64,000 nt of DNA from contig NC_134095.1 in assembly GCF_000715075.1 (NCBI RefSeq), positions 54,308,419-54,372,418 on the forward strand, in the 5' to 3' direction. Positions 44,700-55,407 of the stretch are shown one piece after another. The notes beneath the pieces were generated by a model. The model was not told where the DNA came from, searched no databases, and worked only from the letters and a program-made list of their open reading frames with translations. The stretch comes from Nicotiana tabacum (taxonomy: Eukaryota > Streptophyta > Magnoliopsida > Solanales > Solanaceae). Every line of letters begins with the position of its first letter. Positions within the stretch are counted from its first letter, which is position 1. The position numbers were made by a program, and so were the translations under genes.

Positions 44700-45720
44700 A
44701 TCAAAATAACAATCGAGGAATTGGAAGTTGTGGTATTATTTGTACATTGGCCGGATAGAAAAGTGTACATTGGAACCAACCTTAGCCCGGAGATGAAAAG
44801 TAAGTTAATTAAATTTTTAAAAGCTAATGCGGATTGCTTTGTTTAGTCGCATTCATATATGACAGGTATACCACCGGATGTAATGACCCATAAGCTGAAT
44901 GAAGATCCAACATATCCACCTGTCAAATAGAAGAAAAGGACGCAAGGGTCCTTCAAGAATCAGGTAATTCAGGATGAGGTACAAAAGCTCTTAAAAATCG
45001 GGTCCATCCACGAGGTAAAATATCCTAATTGGCTAGCTAACACTGTAGTGGTACCCAAAAAGAATGGTAAGTGGCAAGTTTGTGTAGACTATACTGATTT
45101 AAATAAAGCTTGCCCTAAAGATTCTTTTCCATTATCACACATAGATCAACTAATTGATGCTACTGCAAGACACGAACTACTAAGTTTTTTAGATGCATGT
45201 TCAGGATATAATCAGATAAAAATGGATCCTTCAGATAGAGGAAAAAACTTCCTTTATTATAGAAAGGGGGACTTACTGTTACAAAGTTATGTCTTTTGGT
45301 CTAAAGAATGCAGGAGCCACATACCAAAGATTAGTGACTAAGATGTTTCACGAACATCTGGAAAAAACCATGGAGGTTTATATCGATGATATGCTAGTCA
45401 AATTACAATAGGTAGGGGATCATATTCAACATCTGTCAGATACGTTTTAGATTCTCTACAAATTCAATATGAAATTAAATCCCGAGAAATGTGCATTTGG
45501 CGTGTCTCCAGGTAAGTTCTTAGGTTTCCTTGTTTGTAACTGTGGAATTGAAGTAAATCCCCCGCAGATTAAAGCTATTGAAGAAATATCGGATATACTC
45601 ATAAGAAAAAAAAGTGTAGAGGTTAACAGGTAGGATAACAGTGTTAGGAAGATTTATTTCTAAATCTTAGAAGAAAAGCTTTAAGTTCTTTTCAGTTTTG
45701 AAAAAGCAAAGTCAATTTGA
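44700..45720 (+). pseudogene. Reverse transcriptase of element B
   Basis: The linker (ELEVVVLFVHWPDRK) and RT are spread over several frames. 45048-45341 holds CVDYTDLNKACPKDSFPLS and FLDACSGYNQI. A frameshift near 45240 follows, then VYIDDMLVKLQ (catalytic YIDD) near 45375-45410 and FNMKLNPEKCAFGVSPGKFL near 45465-45520. Several TAG and TAA stops are present. Confidence 0.78.
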
Positions 45721-45742
45721 ATAGACTAAAGAATGTCAACAA

Positions 45743-46632
45743 GTGCTCAAAAATTTAAAAGCATACTTTTCAAATCCACCTTTGTTGGCTATACCAAAGG
45801 ATGGGGAAAAGCTACTCATCTATCTCACTGTTTCAGAAGTGGCGGTAAGTGGCGTATTAGTTCGAGAGGACAGAGGTAAACAATCTCCAATTTATTATAT
45901 TAGCAAGACTTTATTGTATGTTGAAACTCGATATCCTTATCTAGAAAAACTAACTTTAGCATTAATTATGGCATCCAGAAAATTAATGCCTTATTTTCAA
46001 TGTCATCCCATCTCCGTAGTAACTGTTTACCCTTTACGTAATATATTGCATAAGCAAGAGTTATTAGGTAGGTTAGCTAAATGGGCTATAGAACTAAGTG
46101 AATATGACATCACATATCAACCTAGAACTACAATAAAATCACAAGTTTTAGCAGATTTCATGGCATACTTTAGCCCAGGCATGGCAACAGAAGCGAAAAA
46201 AGAACTGCGGGTCTTTAACGGGTCTAATCCAGGTACTTGGACCTTGTTTACCGATGGCTCTTCAAATGTAAAAGGAGCGGGTTTAGGCATTGTCCTAATC
46301 CCACCCGCAGAAGAGACTATACGACAAGCCATAAAATTCCATCCTATTACTAATAATGAAGCGGAATATGAAGTTGTGATTGCAGGTTTAGAATTGGCAT
46401 GAGAGCTCGGAATAGAGCAGGTCATAATCAAAAGCGACTCGCAACTCATAGTTAATCAAGTGTAGGGGACTTATATAGCTAGAGAGGCGAGGATGCAACA
46501 ATATTTGGAAAAGGCACGAGATTTGATTAGACAATTTCGAACTTGGAAAATCGTGCATATACCAAGAGACGAGAATGTCGAAGCAGACGCGTTAGCTAAT
46601 CTCTCATCCGCTGCAGAAGTGACAAATGAATA
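45743..46632 (+). pseudogene. RT connection and RNase H of element B
   Basis: The 219-residue frame 45743-46402 runs from LKNLKAYFSNPPLLAIPKDG to RNase H (TLFTDGSSNVKGAGL, NNEAEYEVVIAGLELA). It stops at 46402 where element A has Arg. The remaining RNase H (SDSQLIVNQ, then DENVEADALANLSSAAE) continues to 46632. The acidic set is recognisable. Confidence 0.8.
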
Positions 46633-46659
46633 GAATGCTTCTGTAATACATTTGTTTCA

Positions 46660-47945
46660 TTCGACACTCGACCAAGATAAAAACGAGGTAAATTTCAATA
46701 ATTTAACTTGGGATTGGAGAAACGAGATTGTAAATTTTTTGCAGTACGGAATACTACCTAAAGATAAGAATAAAGCTCAGGAACTTCGTTGAAAGGCTGC
46801 CCGCTACTGTTTGGATCGAGGCAATTTATATCGAAAAATATTATGTGGCCCTCTAGCAAGGTGTGTCGGACCTTCTCAAACGGAGTACATGATGAGAGAA
46901 GTACATGAAGGGCATTGTGGAAATCATGCTGGAGGAAGGTCCTTGGTAAAAACTTTAATAAAAGCAGGGTATTACTGGCCAAAAATGGAAGAAGAGGCAG
47001 AAAATTTTGTGGCCAAATGTGACAAGTGCCAAAGATATGGTAACAACATGCATCGACTGGCAAAGTTATTACATTCGGTTGTTGCACCGTGGCCTTTTAC
47101 AAAGTGGGTGATGGATATCGTGGGTCCATTGCCACAAGCCAAAGGCAAGGTACGATTTCTATTAGTGCTCACTGGTCATTTTACTAAGTGGGTGGAAGTA
47201 GGTGCCTCCAAACATGTACGAGAAAAAGAAATCAGAGATTTCATTTGGCGAAACATCATATGTCGGTTTGGAGTTCTAAAAGAAATTGTGTGCGACAATA
47301 GCCCGCAGTTCATAGGTGCGCAAATCACAAAAAATTTTCAAAGTTGGCAAACAAAAAGGATTACTTCAACACCTTATCATCCTGTGGCCAATGGACAAGC
47401 TGAATCGACAAATAAAGTTATTATTAATAACTTAAAGAAAAGACTAGAGGAAACAAAAGGTAAATGGCCAAAAGTGTTCCTGGAGTTCTGTGGGCTTACA
47501 GAACAACAACAAAAACAAGTACGGAAGAGACACCATTTTTACTTGTGTACGATACTAAAGCCTTAATTCCAGTTGAAATAGGAGAGCTAAGTACGAGGTA
47601 CACCCAAGCAACCGAAGATTCAAATGAGGAGGAGATGTGGGTAAATCTCGACCTACATGAATAAAGGAGAGAAACATCTTTGATAAGGATGGCTACACAA
47701 AAACAAATTATTGAGCGATATTACAATCGGAAAGCTCATCTTAGATACTTCAAGATTGGGGACTACATACTCAAGAAAGTTTTTCAATCCACAAGAGCAA
47801 TCAATGCAGGAAAGTTGAGTCCAAATTGGGAAGGACCTTACAAGGTTCGAGGTATCACTGGAAAAGGCCATATGAATTGGAAACCATGGATGGCAAGGTT
47901 CTACCCTCAAGTTGGAATGTTGTTCATTTGAAGAAGTACTATTTC
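46660..47945 (+). pseudogene. Integrase of element B
   Basis: The frame 46811-47566 carries the zinc-binding segment (HEGHCGNH...CDKCQ) and a core with VMDIVGPLPQ, VCDNSPQF and NGQAESTNK, so the three catalytic acidic residues remain. It shifts frame near 47480 to VPGVLWAYRTTTKTSTEETP (47464-47664). The C-terminal part is at 47680-47931. Glu in NGQAE contrasts with Lys in element A. Confidence 0.82.
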
Positions 47946-48539
47946 TAAGGAAAGGAAATACCTACGGTCAGGTATCCCTTAATTACGATTTTTATTTTGA
48001 ACAATTAAAATTATACTACCAATTTTAGACGATAGGCAAAAAGCTAGCCCACACCAAATGATGATATTAGACCTGAAAGACACGCGGAAGTAAAATAATT
48101 CTCGGTATAGGATTACAACCTTTCTGATGTGAATATAAAGGGTAAGCAGTCATCATCTAAATTATACCTCCAAGTCCCATATGTTTTTTCCTTTTCAGGA
48201 AAAGGACCGCACGGAAGGAATAATCAAGTGCTTGAGATTTCATACTTCAAAGCTCAAACACTTGGGGGACTATATATATAAGGAAGACAAAGAAGACTGG
48301 AACAATCAGAATTCAAGTCAAGCCTAAAAGTCTACCCAACAAATCAAAAGTTCAGAGCAACGTCACGAGCCTAATTCACAAGCCTGATTCAAAAAACATA
48401 TGAAGAATACACTCGTGGATGCAAATTCTAAAAGTTTACGAATGTATAGGTTAAAGGCATTATTTAGTCATGGGTTGTCAACATATACCCTCGAAATTTT
48501 TACAAAATCTGTTTTAAAGAAAACAGTTAGGAGCAATTG
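47946..48539. other. Spacer between pol and antisense gene of element B
   Basis: Non-coding, equivalent to 12919-13945 of element A: both contain cacttgggggactatata- or gtagtcccccaagtg-type words on opposite strands. No further gene is seen. Confidence 0.45.
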
Positions 48540-49213
48540 TTAACAATTTTTCTACCCAACCACGGAAACCAGAAATCTCCTCAACAGTTCCCATGGTTGC
48601 TAAAAGGGAAGAGTAAATCAGTTACGAGAAGTACAGGTTCTACACAAAAAAGAGAAAAAAAATAAAGATTGAAATACTCACGTGCAAAGTTCCACTTCTC
48701 AGGGAAGGGAATGTTCTCTTCACCTACTAACCCACTTGTGGGAGAAGCAATGAATCGGGCATACCAGCCACGATCTTTATCATCCTCAGGACTGGGAAAA
48801 TCCCATGACGAAATAATTTGGGAGAGTAGAGATGGATTAGATGATAAAAGGTGAAGGGTTCCTGAGCCAGGTTTGCCAAATACCTAAGGCATGCCACATC
48901 CTTCCATGCAATAGGGCCAATCTATCCTAAACACACATCAAAGAAACGGGAAAATTCAACAATGACTGGGTCAATAGGAGGCCTAAAACCTAATGTGAAG
49001 GGATATGTATACACAAAAGAAAAGCCAACTTTCAAATAAGTGATCCTTTGCTTTTCATTGGGAACCAGAATTGGAAAATCAAATTTCCAATGACAGTCTC
49101 TACGTACAACGGAAATCAAACCCTCAGTAATTTGGGAGGGATAAACATCATCCCGATCATGATAAGTCTTAGAAGTAACTTGATTTCTAATCGATTCTCT
49201 ATCAGAATAGAAG
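48540..49213 (-). pseudogene. Partial antisense ORF of element B
   Basis: On the minus strand, the frame from 49213 reads SFYSDRESIRNQV, then CHWKFDFPILVPNEKQRITY, FVYTYPFTLGFRPPIDPV and PFPEKWNFA. Each aligns with exon 1 of the antisense gene in element A. The exon ends at 48682 with donor gtgagt. An 82-base intron (48681-48600) ends in AG. Exon 2 starts at 48599 with PTMGTVEEISGFRGWVEKL, where the aligned copy in A has a stop at the Trp position. The ATG-proximal third is missing at the junction with element D, exon 2 is cut short, and a frameshift lies near 48790. Confidence 0.75.
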
Positions 49214-49216
49214 GAC

Positions 49217-50201
49217 TTTATGGAAGTTTGACTCAGTATGGGTCATTGTTGACAGGTTGACCAAGTCGGCCCACTTTATTCCAGTGGCAACTACTTATAC
49301 AACAGAGAGGTATGCTCAGATTTACATTCGGGAGATAGTCCGGATGCACGGTGTTCCTGTTTCCATCATATCAGATAGAGGCCCTCAGTTCACTTCCCAT
49401 TTCTAGAGGGCTGTTCAGAGTGAGTTGGGGACCCGTGTATAGCTCAGCACAGCATTCCATCCTCAGACCGACGGGCAGTCGGAGTGGACAATATAGATTT
49501 TGGAGGACATGCTCAGAGCATGTGTGATTGACTTTGGAGGGCAGTGGGATCAGTTCTTTCCTTTGACGGAGTTTGCATACAATAACAACTATCAGTTCAG
49601 CATAGAGATGGCTCCATTCAAGGCGTTATATGGTCGATGGTGTCGTTCTCCTATCGGGTGGTTTGAGCTTGGTGAGGCTAAGTTATACAGTACAAATTTG
49701 GTACAGGATGCCTTAGATAAGGTAAAGTTGATTCAGGAGAGGCTTCACACAGCTCAGTCCAGACAAAAGAGTTACGCGGATCAGAAGGCGTGTGATGTAT
49801 CATTCATGATTAGTGAGAAGGTTCTCTTAAAGGTATCGCCAATGAAAGGCATTATGAGGTTTGGGAAGAAGGGCAAGTTGAGCCCAAGGTTTATTGGCCC
49901 CTTTAAGGTGTTGAGACGAGTTGGGGAGGTTGTCTATGAGCTTGCCTTACCCCCCAACTTATCGGGAGTTCATCCGATTTTTCATGTATCGATGCTTCAG
50001 AAGTATCATGCCGACTTGTCCCATGTGTTAGACTTCAGTATTATTCAGCTGGATGAGAGTTTGGGTTATGAGGAGGAGCCAATTGCCATTATAGATAGGC
50101 AGGATCACCAGTTAAGGTCCAAGAGGATTTCTGCGGTGAGGGTCCAGTGGAGGGGCCAACCGGTCGAGAAGGCGACCTGGGAGTCCGAGGAGGACATGTA
50201 G
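49217..50201 (+). pseudogene. Integrase and chromodomain of element D
   Basis: Reads FDSVWVIVDRLTKSAHFIPV at the left edge, then SDRGPQF, TDGQSEWTI and, in the open frame 49500-50201, FPLTEFAYNNNYQ, PFKALYGRWCRSPI and FIGPFKVLRRVGEVVYELAL. It ends in a chromodomain-like tail (EEEPIAIIDRQ...VQWRGQPVEKATWESEEDM). In-frame stops at 49405, 49438 and 49495 break the left part. The first catalytic Asp lies left of the junction and is absent. Confidence 0.87.
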
Positions 50202-50270
50202 AGTAGATATCCCTATTTATTCAGCAGCTCAGGTACTTTTCTATATCCGTTCTAGGACGAACGTTTGTTT

Positions 50271-50283
50271 AAGAGGCGGAGAA
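50271..50283 (+). other. Polypurine tract of element D
   Basis: aagaggcggagaa immediately before the LTR start tgtaacgacccgg. Confidence 0.8.
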
Positions 50284-52851
50284 TGTAACGACCCGGCTGG
50301 TCATTTTGCCTTTTTGAACCCCGTTCCATTAAATAAGACTTCCCGTGCTTGCTTTAGCTAATTTACGACTTGCGGGGACGGTTGGTTCGGGATTTGGAAG
50401 AGTTTGGAGTGAAATATGCCCATTTGGTTCCTTAGGATTTTCCTAAAAAGGCTAAGTTGACTTGGGTCAACATTTTGAGCAAACGGACCCGAATTCATAA
50501 TTTGACAGTCTCGAAGGGTCCGTAAGAAAATATAGGACCTGGGCGTATGCCCGAAATCGAATTCCGAGGTCCCTAGCCTGAGTTATGAATTTTTACTAGA
50601 AATTGTTAATATGAAGTTTTAAGGATTTAAAAAAACTAATTAATGATTGATTTCATGGGTATCAGGCTTGTATGTTGGTTTCGAAGCCCAGTACAGGACT
50701 GATGTATCATTTAAGACTTGCCCGCAAAATTTGATGTCAATCCGAGTAGTTTAAGGACGTTTTATCCCGTTGGAGGAAAATTGAGAACTTGAAGTTCATA
50801 AGTATGGTTCATTTGGTTTTAGGGAGTGATTCTTAGATTTAACGTTGTTTCGGGTGTTCTGAAGGTTTTAGTAGGTCCGTTTCGTGATTTCAGACTTGTC
50901 GATATATTCAGGCAGGGCCCGGGAGCTCCGAGCGTCAATCGGACGAGGCTCGAGTGAAGTAGAAATTTTTGAGAAGTGCTGAAGCTGCTGCTTCTGTCAT
51001 AACCACACTTGCGGTTGGTGGACCGCATGTGCGAGAACGCAGATGCGGTCCATCTATCGTAGATGCGGCCCAGGGAAGGCCAGGCCAAACCGCAGAAGCG
51101 GCTCCGCAAAAGTGGTCCCAGCCCTTTTCGCCCATTTCGCAGATGCGGTCCTTTTCTCGTAGATACGGTCCCCTGACCGCAGATGCGGAAATCGCTAAGG
51201 TAGTGAGTTTATTTATTACGGGTTTTAAATCCATTTTTGCCATATTTCACTCCTCCTTTGGGCGATTTTAGAGCTTTGAGAGAAGACCTTTACCTAGCAT
51301 CTTGAGGTAAGTGTGTTCTACCTATTTCTAGTTTAATATTTATGTCTTAGGTAGATTAAACACTAGTATTAAGGTGAAATCATGGGGTTAGAGCAAAACC
51401 CTAGGGTTTTAATAAAAGTTAGATTTAACCACGAAATTTGTTATGAAATAAATTAGAAATCGTATATTATTGATCCTTAGGTTATAGAGAACAACTTCCT
51501 TCGAAAAATTTCGGAATCCGGGCATGTGGGCCCGGGGTCGAATTTTAGGAAACTTGTGTTAAGAGTTGGGAAATTGCTTAAATAGCTAGAATACGATCTT
51601 GTGAGTCTACATTGACTAGTTCCTACCTCATTTAACTAGTTTGGGATCGTTCGGCTCCGAATTGAGGGCTTGGACTCGTTCTTGGTATTGGAAGTGCACT
51701 TTGGAGCGAGGTGAGTCTCCTTTCTAACCTTGTAAGAGGGAATTGTCCCCATAGGTGTAATAATTGAGTAATTTGCTGCTAAATGCGGGTACTACGTACG
51801 CACTAGGTGACGAGAGTCCGTGTGTAGCTACTATTATGTTAATTGTCCGGGTAGTCTAGGACCCACATCATGTTATATAGTGAATATCTCTATGTTTTTG
51901 TGCTAATGTGATCACTTAGGGTATACTAGAAACTTGGAAAGGAAAAGTGGTGAGCATATATACTTGTTGAACCCTTGCATAATTTTATTTGAATATAAAT
52001 GCGCCTTCGTTGTTTTCTTGATATTAATTGATATTTGTGGATCGGGCCGATTGCCTCGGTATGAACAGATGCATCTATGGTTCGCGCCATTCGACCCTCT
52101 CGCAGTGCACAGTTTATTTTCTATTGGAACGGGCCGTCGACCTCGGCATAATGTGCGCATGATATATATGTGAAATCTTATCCATGACTTGACCGGCTAA
52201 ATATTGAAATGTAAATGGCTAATTATAAAATTGTTATGAACATGACATATTGCCTCTTGCTATAAACTGTTGATTATTTGTGACTTCCATGCTTAGTGTA
52301 ACTCTACATTGTATTATTGACCTTAGTAAGTATCAAGTCGACCTTTCGTCTCTACTTCTTCGAGATTAGACGGGATACTTACGGGGTATATATTGTTTAT
52401 GTACTCATACTACACTTCTGTACTTAAATGTACAGGATCTGAGGCAGGTATATCTGGCTATCAGACTGGTGCGTGCCCCTAACTCATAGACCGAGACTTT
52501 CACGGTGAGCTGCTCCTTTCCTGCGTCGTTCAACAGCTTGATGGGGTCTTCCTTTACTTTTGCTGTCTATTCTATCCCGGACAGTAGGATAGTATTATTC
52601 TTTTTGTACATTCTACTAGTTGCCCACTACTTGTGACACCAGGCCTTGGCACACACATTAGTAGACAGTTAGTTTGGGTTGCATAATTATTACCAAATAT
52701 TGCTTATCATCACCTATTTTAATTGCAAATTAAGAAATGGTGTAACCGAATTGGGTAAGTAAAATAAGAATTTACTAATACTTCTGCGTTGGCTTGCCTG
52801 ACAACGGTGTTGGGAGCCATCACGACCCTTAGTGGATTTTGGGTCGTGACA
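50284..52851 (+). repeat. 3' LTR of element D
   Basis: Starts tgtaacgacccggctggtca and ends ttttgggtcgtgaca, TG...CA. Between 51000 and 51195 it has several copies of gcagatgcgg-type words, as in the LTR at 1-2412. Small frames on both strands here (50819-51271, 51912-52173) are products of this repetition. No gene is present. Confidence 0.82.
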
Positions 52852-52925
52852 ATAACTAAGCCCTAGTCCCAAATAATTTGGACTACGCTATATAAATCTT
52901 CACTAATCATGTTACTCATATAAAC
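52852..52925 (-). mobile_element. Short retroposon tail fragment
   Basis: The words aactaagccctagtcccaaa and ctacgctatataaatcttca resemble a common Solanaceae SINE/LINE 3' tail (AAGCCCTAATCCCAA...GGCTATATGAATCCTC). Only this fragment is present; no target duplication was found. Confidence 0.4.
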
Positions 52926-54358
52926 TTAACGCATATTAATATTATACAACATAAAATAAAAATTTAAAAAGTACAAATAATACTTTATATTTTCTTCTAA
53001 CATGCAAAGCTCATGATCTATTTATATATAATTATTGTCAGAAGTAGACGAAATCCCCAGAAATGTAAGAGTTGTTTCCACTGCATTAGTGCCCTTATCT
53101 TTGCAATTGGCTCCTACTTTATAAGTGTGAATCGAATTGTACCTTAGTGATTTTTGTGTATATGAATGTTCACTCTAAGACTGGTCAGAAAATAACACAA
53201 GTTTATTTTCATCACTCTACAGTCATGATTACGGGTTTCACAACACCTTCACACATTAAACCAAGTAGTCGCGGGTGTTGTATTAGGATTCAGTTATTTT
53301 TTATTTTATGGCTCTAGTTATGGAATGGCGTATTCATGAAGAAATTTATAACCCACTCTTGGGTTCAGATTGTGTATGTACAAACGATCAGACTAAGATA
53401 GAACACATAATATATATAGTTGTATCGTAGTTGACAATAGATAAACTATACACAAAGAACTTTTCTACCTGTCATTATTTTGCATATCACATCATGTCTG
53501 TTGCTCTCATACGAATTAAATTTGGAAGATGGTATAGAGGAGAAGTTGGTTTGCCATGGATGAAACTGAAATGATTAGCAAGAGGGGGATAATATTGAAC
53601 GGTTTACGAGATAAGTTGGTTTTTATGATGTGCCATGTAAAATCAGTTATCTTTTTTAAATTAAAAAAATTCTGAAATTTTGAATTCTGAAAAAAGGGTC
53701 CTTTACATTTTTTAAATAAATTTGAAACTTCAAAAAAGTTGGAGAATTGTCCAAAAAATTTGCATGTGCCAATTTTTTGTTATGCCACTTGTCATCATAA
53801 CATTTCTTTGCCTCTCCTATTATATATAAATAGATTTTTGGAGTTTTACATTGTATAGTCGTCCACCCAAATAAATAGCCAATAAATGTGTAATTAGTGT
53901 ATAATTTATGTATATTGACTAACGGATGTAAATAATTTTAATCGAGTGGCCAATGGGTAACAAAATACTGTCCGAACCTTACCAAGATTACAACATTATT
54001 TCCAAAAAATGCATGGCAAAATTCAAAATTGGCCGGTCGGGCCAAACTAATCGCATTCCCTGGCAAAAAGTTACATAAAATATACTCCATATATTATATG
54101 TATATAATACACCTTTATACAAAAAATATACATTTATCAGCTATTATCATTATTATTGGGAGTGGCTAAAAATTATAAATTTCTCAAAATTGTAAGTGGC
54201 AACATGGGCCTTTCTTGCTCAGCTTCCGGGTCACGGCCCAAATTCTTTTTCAGCCCATTAAAAAGCACTAGATCGGGGTTTAGTTACCCATCAAGAACAG
54301 CAACGCAAAGGGTTTTTTTTCATTTTCCTTTGCGTTCTTGCTCGCTCTCTCAGTCAAA
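52926..54358. other. Gene-free spacer, upstream of the gene at 54359
   Basis: AT-rich and with no coding signal. The last few hundred bases must include the promoter and leader of the next gene; TATA-like words occur around 54085-54115 but are not unique. Confidence 0.4.
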
Positions 54359-54832
54359 ATGCATCGACGTTCATCAATCTCTCTCTGTAAATCGCTTTTC
54401 AGACACCCTTTTGAGAAATCAACGATACCCAAATCTTCTTTCTCCTTAACAACTCTTACATCTGACCCAATTACATCCTTAAACCCCACAAAGACCAGAC
54501 ATTTTCTTGGTCCAACGAGGTCAAATTTATCGACCCAGTTCATAATTTCGCAGAATGTAAGGAAATACAGTGTTGGCACTGATAAAGAAGTTGATAAAAT
54601 TAACCTCAAGTTTGCAGAGGCAAGAGAGGAGATAGAATCAGCTATGGAATCCAAAGAGACTGTGTATTTTAACGAAGAAGCTGAATGTGCACGTGCTGCT
54701 GTTAAGGAAGTTCTTGACTTGTATTATGGGTTGTTGGAAAAGCTATCAGAGAGTGAAAAAGGAGTGATTCAGAGGTCTATGGGGCTTAAGATTGAGCAAT
54801 TGAAGGCTGAGCTTGAGCAATTGAATGAGTGA
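54359..54832 (+). CDS. Small plant protein with probable mitochondrial presequence
   Basis: A 157-residue frame from an ATG at 54359. The first about 75 residues are rich in Arg, Ser and Leu with almost no acidic residues (MHRRSSISLCKSLFRHPFEK), as in mitochondrial targeting peptides. The rest (KEVDKINLKFAEAREEIESA through LKIEQLKAELEQLNE) is acidic, helical and probably coiled coil. I recall related unnamed proteins across plants but cannot name a function. The reading frame is intact. The sequence just after the stop (ggtatgtt) could be the donor of a 3' UTR intron. Confidence 0.75.
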   Translation: MHRRSSISLCKSLFRHPFEKSTIPKSSFSLTTLTSDPITSLNPTKTRHFLGPTRSNLSTQFIISQNVRKYSVGTDKEVDKINLKFAEAREEIESAMESKETVYFNEEAECARAAVKEVLDLYYGLLEKLSESEKGVIQRSMGLKIEQLKAELEQLNE

Positions 54833-55407
54833 ATGGTATGTTTTATTTTTTCAAAATTTTAATTTATTTGATCATGTATACTAATAACTTACATGCCATG
54901 CAAATGCTTATGATTGGAATCAAGTTTAACTGTATAATTGTGTCTGACTTGTTAGCTTGAATTAAAAGATTTTGTAGTCTGATTGTTATGTTGTAAGATG
55001 TGCTTTTCTGAGGCATTTTTTCCGGTAGATTAATTTGCATTAATATTCCTATTCACTATGAATTTGATATAGAGTAATTTTACGAAGCTGTTATGAGTTA
55101 GGATACAAGCTCTAGTTCATATCATGGAATGTTGCTTATATTCCACCAATTTGTATGTACTATCTCTACATACCAAAAAAAGAAGTTGTATTTACCATCT
55201 GTATATAGAAGTGGAGGAACTTTCTTCTTTGAACATGCTTCATTTGATTGATTGTCAATTTTGACAAGAGTCTGCTCCACTCTCAACTAAAGCTCACAAC
55301 TTATAGCAAGTGTAAACATTTTTTTATTAATAGACCTAACTGACAATAGTATGGACAGAACTTAAAGTTTGGTAAAACCTTTCCTACTAAAAATGAAGCA
55401 TCTGATT
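54833..55407. other. 3' flank, no gene seen
   Basis: AT-rich sequence downstream of the mitochondrial-type gene; it would hold its 3' UTR. Confidence 0.4.

Larger units (their letters stand above)
41738..49213 (+). mobile_element. Tat-lineage Ty3/gypsy element B, truncated on the right
   Basis: A relative of element A on the opposite strand. It has a 5' LTR (41738-42323), primer site, gag, protease, RT, RNase H and integrase on plus, then part of the antisense gene on minus (49213-48540). The sequence switches near 49213-49217 to the integrase of a chromovirus, so the start of the antisense gene, the polypurine tract and the 3' LTR are missing. The protein sequence is close to element A, but the LTRs share only their ends. 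Many stops and frameshifts are present. Confidence 0.85.
49214..52851 (+). mobile_element. 3' part of a Tekay-type chromovirus (element D)
   Basis: Contains the integrase core to C-terminus with a chromodomain (49217-50201), a polypurine tract, and a 2.57-kb 3' LTR (50284-52851). The left part of the element is missing; sequence starts abruptly in integrase at the junction with element B. The chromodomain and long LTR place it in the chromovirus branch, most like Tekay/Del. Confidence 0.85.

Noticed and set aside
50819..51271. Overlapping frames on both strands near 51000
   Set aside because: They arise from the gcagatgcgg-type repeats within the LTR of element D.
51912..52173. Overlapping frames on both strands in the LTR of element D
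   Set aside because: Mutually overlapping, no domain, located in an LTR.
54280..54654. Minus-strand frame of 124 codons
   Set aside because: A shadow of the plus-strand gene at 54359-54832.
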